A stretch of 64,000 nucleotides of DNA from contig OX393581.1 of the NCBI GenBank assembly GCA_947652605.1, forward strand, positions 26,344,788 to 26,408,787, in the 5' to 3' direction. The notes beneath the pieces are model-generated. The model searched no databases. It saw nothing but the letters and a program-made list of their open reading frames with translations, and was not told the DNA's origin. A program made the translations under genes and the position numbers. Origin of the DNA: Elmis aenea (Eukaryota; Arthropoda; Insecta; Coleoptera; Elmidae). Position 1 is the stretch's first letter; each line of letters starts with the position of its first letter. This document shows positions 57,676 to 64,000 of the stretch, one piece after another.

Positions 57676-59146
57676 CATTTAAGACATTTAGACTTTTAAT
57701 AAATTTTTTTAGTATTTTTATATCGCGGGATAAAATCATGAAAAAATGGTTTTAAGTCATGATATATTTCATACTTTGCAAATTTTGTTTATATGCATTA
57801 CTATTTTTTAAACAAAACATTACTGAACCATAAATTTGATAAACTATCAGTTTCTTAATATTAATTTAGAAATATTGGCTCGTAATTTAAATGTAAGTCT
57901 GTTAAGGAAATTCACTAATTTCAAGAAATTATAATTAAAATATTTAATATATTTAATAATCAAGAAAAAGCTATTTATTATTTATACACTGATGTATAAA
58001 GAGATACATTAAGTTGCATGTTTTGTGAAAGATAATTATCCTTTTAATAAATTAGAAGCTTTCGAATTTAAAAATTGCAGTGTCTGAAGCTTCTGTGCAT
58101 TCTAGCGTGTAACAACAAATAGTGATCATATTTTAAGCAAAACTGGCTTGCACAACATGGTAATAATTGTCTATTCAAAAATCACTGTATTTTTAGGTAT
58201 TCGTGACATTTTAAATTGTTATTTTGTGTTTAAGGATACATTTGACCTGGTTCATTTTAAAACGTTTGTTTTATTTTTATTTAAAATATATATGTTGTTA
58301 AAAAAAAGAACGTTTAAGACATAAATAATTAACAGGAATAATAATATGCAACATCAGTATACAAAAATGTACAAATATCTTTGATGAGTATATTCAAGTG
58401 ACCACTCACTGTATATCAATAAACAAAATAGGTAATTTGACGCATTTACTACAAAATATATGAGTGTATCTCTATTAATTTCTCTATGTTGTTCAATGCT
58501 ATTGCATATTTCATGATTAAAAGAAAACCAATTTGTATTATAAAGTTTCTTTGGTAAAACGCAATCCTTTAAACTTTTTGGCCATATTTTATGCTTAAAG
58601 AAATTTGCCAAGTGAGCGTGAAATCACTATTGTGGTTGAAGTTTTTCTGATTTTACAATTCTATCCAACCGCATTGATTTTAAACGATAAAACAACTAAA
58701 TAAAGAGTATTTTCCACTGCTTAAGGTGTCATTGTGTATTGATATATCTTTGTACTAACGAAAGGATAATTAATTTGGTGCGTAATGACAGAAAGAGAGA
58801 CAAAACTATCGTGGGAACGAACAGATGAGAGAGTTTGGTGTTCGGCAGGCCGTCTGACAGCCGCGCAACTTGTTTCACGGTCCGCCAGAGCAAGGAGAAA
58901 GCTGGGAAAAGCTCGAGATAAAGCTCGAACTCCCCTCGGATGCTTGAAGCTTGGACTTACATCAACACCGGGTTAATAGAGACAGCCGACCATTCATCCC
59001 AATCAACATTAGGCCAAATAATCATTAATCCTCCTTTAAGACAAATATATCTTCTAACAGATCCTGACGGATGATTTTTTCATTATCATTACGCTGCTTA
59101 ATTAAAATGTAACTAGAATAACACAAAAAAATAAACAAAAACAAAG
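57676..59146. other. Spacer with one GC-rich open frame, no family recognised
   Basis: The plus frame 58785-58976 (63 residues, rich in Arg, Ala, Lys) lies in a GC-richer island at 58780-58990. It matches no domain I know and has no visible splice or promoter context. It might be part of a repeat or an exon fragment. The rest is AT-rich. Confidence 0.4.
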
Positions 59147-59150
59147 TTAA

Positions 59151-60926
59151 CCCATTAACGCCCAAATTAATTTTTTTTGTCACACCTATATGAATTTCAG
59201 ATAATTTGCTATTTGTGGTCTTCTAAAGACGTTGGTACCTGCCAAAATTTAATACTCCCACTAGTTCATGTGCTAGGGGCTGTCATATGGATAGGACGCT
59301 GGGAAGGAGAGATATATTTATACGATAAATTGAAAACTAATTTATATTGCAGTAAAAAATAGAAATAGGTATAATAAGTAATGATAAAGTCTTAACTGAA
59401 AAGAAACAATAATGAATGGAATAATTCTTTAAAAAAATATTTAAAATTTAATTGTTTTTATGGTATTGTGAAAAAACAAGTTGTGCATAATTTTTCATTG
59501 CACTTGCCCCAAAACGTAAGCGTTCCATTTTTTCCCTCTAACAGAAATTGAATGTTTTTCTAGCAACCAATCGTGCTGATCCACACCTCCCATGTACTTA
59601 TTATAATAATGGATTACTCTCGGTTGAGGAAATGCGACACGTTCTTTTTTTTTCCTACTCCATCGAGGAGCTGAAGCTAATGGTTCCACGGTATCAAAAT
59701 TTGTTGCCAGAGACACGCATTTGTTGTCGTTCCATTTAACAACTAAAATCTTATTTTTTTGATCGAACTGAAAATCATATGTTCCTCTTGCAGCCTTTTC
59801 AAGTTTTTTTGTCGATTTTATTGGGCACTTTGCGAACTAAAGCTACTTCTAAATCGTCGTCATCAGATCAATAGTCTCTCTCGCTTGGCAGTGTGTGATA
59901 GCCGGTGAATATGAGGAATCCGAAAAACATTTTTATTTCATCTGCAGTTATAGAAAAGTCATGTTTATTTTTTTGCGTTGATGCGTAACGGATTGTTTCG
60001 TCTACTATCATTTGATAAACGTGACTGTCAAAAAGCTGTTCAAAAATACTGACCGATATCAAATCAGCTAAAGCTTCTTTCAGTTCACACAATTTTTCAT
60101 CAGGCACGTTACCCAGTAATTTTTGTTTCATTACTTGAAATAACTTTCTTCCAATCCGTACAATCTTGTTTTTTTTTATCTAATTTTCTTTTTTTTTCCG
60201 GTTAATGGGTCATTTGAAGTTGAAGGAGCATTCGTTGCGAAGAAAGTTAATGGTGACGTATTCTTCTTCAAAGTCGTCTTTATCGTTATTTATCTCGACT
60301 TCTGCAGATCCTGGAATGTCACTTACTACAGGAAATGTAAGATCTTCGTCGTCAATGCCCTCTTCATCTATCATATCGTCGACGTCAGGGGGTAACGCCA
60401 GAATGTTTGCTTCAATTTCCTCTTCTATACAATATTCCCAAGCCTCTTCCAAAGTTTTAAAAACTTGTCTATTCATAATTTGTGTGATAAGTTAAAAACC
60501 TGTAATGAAAATTCACACATTGTATACATGGCTCAGGTGCTTGCCAATCCCAGCGTCATATTTATAGGACACTGAGATTTGCTAACTCTGGGAAAAAGCT
60601 TCGGTGAAAATCGACCAAAAATGATAGTTTACATAGTTAGTTACGTTTATTGGCATATCATAACTGCAAAAAAAATTTATTACCAGGGTTATTGTTGTCA
60701 AGGGCACTATAGATGTATTACCGCGCACTATTCTCGCAAATAGGTGGTGTTTACATTTATTCTACACCATGGTGCAAAATAATTCTCGTAAACTAATCCA
60801 AGAGAAGGAAGCTTACACGTGTTCCTTTCAATGTGGCGAGCGCGGTAAATGTTTGTATATGCCGGAAGAAGGCGCAAAAAAAAATTAAAATATTGTCCTA
60901 CAAATAGGACACTGGGCGTTAACGGG
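59151..60926 (-). mobile_element. piggyBac element, internally deleted, TTAA duplication
   Basis: Ends CCCATTAACGCCCA and, inverted, CCCGTTAACGCCCA are flanked by TTAA (59147-59150 and 60927-60930), the defining target of piggyBac. At 1.78 kb it is shorter than the ~2.4 kb typical of autonomous elements. Near the transposase 5' side a subterminal hairpin GTCCTATTTGTAGGAC (about 60892-60910) and a second TATAGGACACTGAG motif (60557) are present. The missing length comes from the centre of the transposase gene. Confidence 0.95.
59490..60476 (-). pseudogene. piggyBac transposase, central catalytic region deleted
   Basis: The minus frame 60476-60210 is an acidic N-terminus (VDDMIDEEGIDDEDL), as usual for PGBD proteins. 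After shifts, 60131-59868 gives SVSIFEQLFDSHVYQMIVDE, DFSITADEIKMFFGFLIFTG and YHTLPSERDY, the start of the DDE_Tnp_1_7 domain. The next part jumps to KAARGTYDFQFDQ, VVKWNDNKCVSLATNFD and then QPRVIHYYNKYMGGVDQHDW, which holds the third catalytic Asp (GGVD), followed by RGKKWNAY. The first two catalytic Asp regions are deleted, and the C-terminal cysteine-rich domain is cut by a stop. It cannot be active. Confidence 0.95.
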
Positions 60927-61110
60927 TTAATGCCTTCAAAAAAATGGATCATTGATTTTCAGCCGTTAGACGTAAATAGATTTGAAAGATACTGTTACGC
61001 TAATATTTTATCTAATTAATAATATTTAAATTGATGTAATACAGTTTAATAAACCCCGTTCAAAGGTATTATGTTTCAGACTGTAAACTTAACAGTATTC
61101 GAACATCATA

Positions 61111-61697
61111 TGTTGTAGGTGCACAATAAGCGAATTCTGTTAAGTTCATTTATGTACCATGCATTTCCTGTTCAAATGTCATGTTGCTAAGCCAGGGTAT
61201 TTCGTGTAATAATCTTTTTTAAGAAGGCAGTCATCGTTTACTTCACAGTCTAGTAGTCTAGTAATGTTCAAGTAATATTCAATCCAAATTAATGTAATGG
61301 CTGTATTACATTACACAATTTCTTGTACAATTTCTTGTACAATTTGCTGTCAAAAAATTTTATACTAGATTGTACAGCTGTTGCCAAGTTACAACACGTC
61401 TTAGGTCGTAAACTGACACTTCGCGTATGTCAATTTACGACATTGTAACTTGGCAACAGCTGTACAATCTAGTATAAAATTTTTTGACAGCAAATTGTAC
61501 AAGAAATTGTACAAGAAATTGTGTAGTGTAATACAGCTTTAAGATTCTTCAAGTTGTTTAGTTGTTCATAATGGTTTCTTTTAATAAATCTGCTCCTCAA
61601 GTAAATTGATCATTATTTTAGTAAATTCTACGATCCCAAGCTACAACCCCCAAAGAGCACGATGGCTTTAAGAATAATCCTTAAACCTAACGTGACA
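61111..61697 (+). repeat. First LTR, enlarged by a MITE insertion
   Basis: Without the 242-bp MITE and its 3-bp duplication this copy is about 342 bp. It shares TAAGCGAATTCTGTTAAG, TGCTAAGCCAGGGTATTTCG and CTACGATCCCAAGCTAC with the second LTR. Confidence 0.7.
61298..61539. mobile_element. Palindromic MITE with TAA duplication in the LTR
   Basis: TGGCTGTATTACATTACACA at the left pairs with TGTGTAGTGTAATACAGCTT at the right, and the fold continues through two copies of TTTCTTGTACAA to GTTGCCAAGTTACAA around a loop near 61415. TAA flanks both sides (61295-61297, 61540-61542). The second LTR reads straight through AATTAATGTAAGATTC at the same place, so the insertion boundaries are exact. PIF/Harbinger-type. 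Confidence 0.95.
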
Positions 61698-62601
61698 TGT
61701 GGTGAAAGCGCCGGTTTGTTTTTCAAAAAATTTTGTATGTTTTTGTTGAAAATTCTCCAAAATTTTCTCGCAATTTTTTTTATGTGTTAGTAACTCATGT
61801 GGAGCAAATTTATTAGTAAATTTCAAAATTTAAAATTTGTTTTCAATTAAAAATTAGAGTGGGGAACAGATAACCTGGACCAGGGTATAACAACGACAAG
61901 TATTTTCGGTAGTAAAGTCAAAATATCGACAAGTTTTGTTAAAATTATGAAGAAAATAGTTTAAGTTTTACAAGCAGTGTCAAGTGTTTTCGCCAAATTA
62001 CAAGCACCAAAATTAATTCATCGCAGTCCAATGTAGCAGAGGCCCAACATCAACTTCGCAGAAGATCCGCTGACGAGTAACTAGGGAACCAGGTACCGGA
62101 GATGGAAGACGTCCACTCACCAGGTTGCCCGAAGTATGGAATCGCCAAATATACGAAGTCCGAAGGTTGCGCAATGGTGTCGCAACGTCGTATAGTTTAC
62201 CGGGATCATTATGACGGCCTCCTATCCATGCCTCTAGGGTGAAGTATTTGTATGGTTTATGGGGCTGGATCGGATGAAATGGATCATGTCCCAACGTAGG
62301 GGACCACCTACGGAATCGTTCTCCGAGTAGTTGCCTGCAGGAGAATGAGCTCCAGTTTCCGTAGGATGCCGATCGTCAGTTTGAGGCAAAGGCAACAAAT
62401 CGTTGGGATAGGAGGTACCTTACCAAGTCATCCACACGTCGTTTTATTGAGTTTTTGTTTTGGGAATTGTGTTTCCGGATTCGTGTGCGAGGGCATTCCA
62501 AGTTACCGTCAGCATAATAAGAAATACGAACTATCGTATTTCTATTGTGATGTGTTAGTCAGTTAGTGTGTCAAGGGCAATTAGTGTGCGATTAATAAAG
62601 T

Positions 62602-62963
62602 GTCACCGTTTTAGCAACACCGTTAAGCGAATTCTGTTAAGTTCATTACGTACCATGCATTTCCTGTTAAAATATCATGTTGCTAAGCCAGGGTATTTCG
62701 TGTAATAATCTTTTTTAGCAGGACAGTCATCGTTTGCTTCACAATCGACATGGCCGCGATACCCTGGTCTAGTAATGTTCAAGTAATATTCAATCCAAAT
62801 TAATGTAAGATTCTTCAAGTTGTTTAGTTGTTCATAATGGTTTCTTTTAATAAATCTGCTCCTCAAGTAAATTGATCATTATTTTAGTAAATTCTACGAT
62901 CCCAAGCTACGACCCCCACAGAGCACGATGGCTTTAAGAATAATCCTTAAACCTAACGTGACA
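62602..62963 (+). repeat. Second LTR, empty MITE site preserved
   Basis: The 362-bp copy keeps a single TAA (62805-62807) at the MITE target. It has a 22-bp-scale difference from the first LTR (GACATGGCCGCGATACCCTG at about 62748-62767) and scattered substitutions. Confidence 0.75.
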
Positions 62964-64000
62964 ATACAATTTTAGCCAAGTATAAACAAAAAAGATCCTA
63001 CACTAGCAAAAGACTATCTCAATTCGCATATTTCATATTTTAACAATTTAATTATAATTTAAGTTAATTCGTGAACTATATCGGTTGTAACCGAATTAAC
63101 TCTGGTACACCAAAAAATACTTTATTACGATAACCGCATTCCACTACCGTTTCACTAGAAATAACTGTCAAAAAATCGATATCTTTACCTTAATAGTCGA
63201 TTAACATTAAAGTAACTAAAATATCTAAAATTTACCAAAACCTTTTTTGGACACTTATTCACATAATTCGATTTATTTAGGTCACAGGCACGGCACACCT
63301 ATTAAAAACAATAATTCTGATTAAAAATTGATTTTAATATAAAAAATAACCAAAATTATTCTGCTGTATAGAAAATTAAATTTTCTTTTAAAAAATTTAA
63401 ACATATACAAAGTGCCCTGTTTAAAATAATAAAGTCAAGGTGATTTTCGGTTAAACCGGAAATGCAATTTTCGCTAATAACTCACAACTCACAGTCTTAT
63501 GTATTTTATTTAACACTACTCCAAATTTTAAAAAAAAGTCGTATCATTGCAAAAGATATTTCGGGTGTACACCCGATATACAGCGGATCTAGACAAAAGT
63601 TAGAGTAAAGCAAGGTGCAAAATAAGCAGTTTATACAAATATTATTTGCAAAGAACACATTACCAGAGTAAGGTAATTAAAATTTGCAAATTTAATTTCG
63701 ACGAACTTTAGAGGTGATTCGAATATAAAGATGTTTAATGAATTTCCTGAAATTATGATGATGATACATTTTAAATATACATTATTACAATGTTCATTAA
63801 AAAAACTCTAAACAAATATATATTATTTACTAACCAAACACAGTTTTAATTATATATGTATTCCATTTTCATTGTGTATTTATGTTATAATTACTATATG
63901 AATCACATTTACAGCCTATAAAACAAAATTAAACACGGTACCATAGAAGCAATTTGTACACCAAACAAAATTAACATGGACATTGTTTATTCTCAAGCAA
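62964..64000. other. AT-rich spacer, possible foldback-arm relic
   Basis: GCCCTGTTTAAAATAATAAAG and TTAAACCGGAAATGCAATTT (63412-63475) and GGGTGTACACCCG (63564) recall the arms and termini of the element at 1811-2339 in diverged form. No gene recognised. Confidence 0.45.

Larger units (their letters stand above)
61111..62963 (+). mobile_element. Short non-autonomous LTR element (TRIM-like)
   Basis: Two direct repeats, 61111-61697 and 62602-62963, flank about 900 bp. The second starts TGTCACCG and ends CTAACGTGACA, giving inverted termini TGTCAC/GTGACA. After the first LTR comes TGGTGAAAGCGCCGG two bases in, a candidate primer-binding site. The interior (61698-62601) has no recognisable gag or pol; a minus frame at 62013-62294 and a plus frame at 62345-62566 match no family. 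Flanking duplications are not clear. The left edge of the first LTR is diverged. Confidence 0.65.

Noticed and set aside
60205..60495. A serine-rich plus-strand frame of 96 residues
   Set aside because: It is the antisense shadow of the acidic N-terminus of the piggyBac transposase.

Overview
The window reads as a piece of an AT-rich arthropod genome, most likely an insect and possibly a beetle. This rests on its transposon flora: mariner/Tc1, piggyBac at TTAA, hAT, PIF/Harbinger, jockey-like and RTE-like non-LTR elements, and the foldback elements with CAGGGTG termini common in insect genomes. The species assignment is inference. I found no convincing host protein-coding gene, no tRNA or rRNA gene, and nothing prokaryotic (no operon, CRISPR array or Shine-Dalgarno-led gene). 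Nearly all recognisable coding sequence is decayed transposon protein, with frameshifts, stops or deletions.

Layout. 1-5.4 kb: a possible hAT-type element, a near-perfect 529-bp palindromic foldback element, and a possible Helitron-like repeat. 5.4-16.2 kb: a 10.8-kb composite foldback element flanked by a 9-bp duplication. Its long inverted arms carry arrays of exactly 147-bp units (four left, five right). Between the arms sits a 5.9-kb LTR element whose two 298-bp LTRs look identical while its interior is degenerate; it carries a dead hAT element with its own 8-bp duplication and a GC-rich minisatellite. 16.2-21.1 kb: a datable nest in which an old foldback copy was split at TTAA by a piggyBac-type element that later received a hAT MITE and a younger complete copy of the same foldback family. 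22.3-22.9 kb: a mariner corpse.

23.1-25.8 kb: a ~310-bp tandem repeat holding a 613-bp solo LTR, then a 5'-truncated jockey-like element with an 11-bp duplication. 27.5-28.8 kb: a PIF/Harbinger-type element (TTA duplication) with the remains of a MADF-domain gene. 30.8-32.4 kb: an internally deleted Tc1/mariner-type transposon followed by a GGAGC-rich hAT MITE with a perfect 8-bp duplication. 33.7-51 kb: RTE-like and jockey-like fragments on both strands, a mariner pseudogene, a foldback element and several MITEs (three with TTA/TAA duplications, one hAT type). 51.3-52.3 kb: another dead mariner. 56.1-57.5 kb: a jockey-like fragment cut at TA by a foldback element. 59.1-60.9 kb: a piggyBac element that has lost its central catalytic region. 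61.1-63.0 kb: a short non-autonomous LTR element whose first LTR carries a MITE and whose second LTR preserves the empty site.

How the parts work together: there is no gene pathway here. The biology is a record of nested insertions, many with intact target-site duplications, so their relative ages can be read. All elements look non-autonomous or dead. The large foldback composite, the MITEs and the degenerate LTR element could have moved only with proteins supplied from elsewhere.
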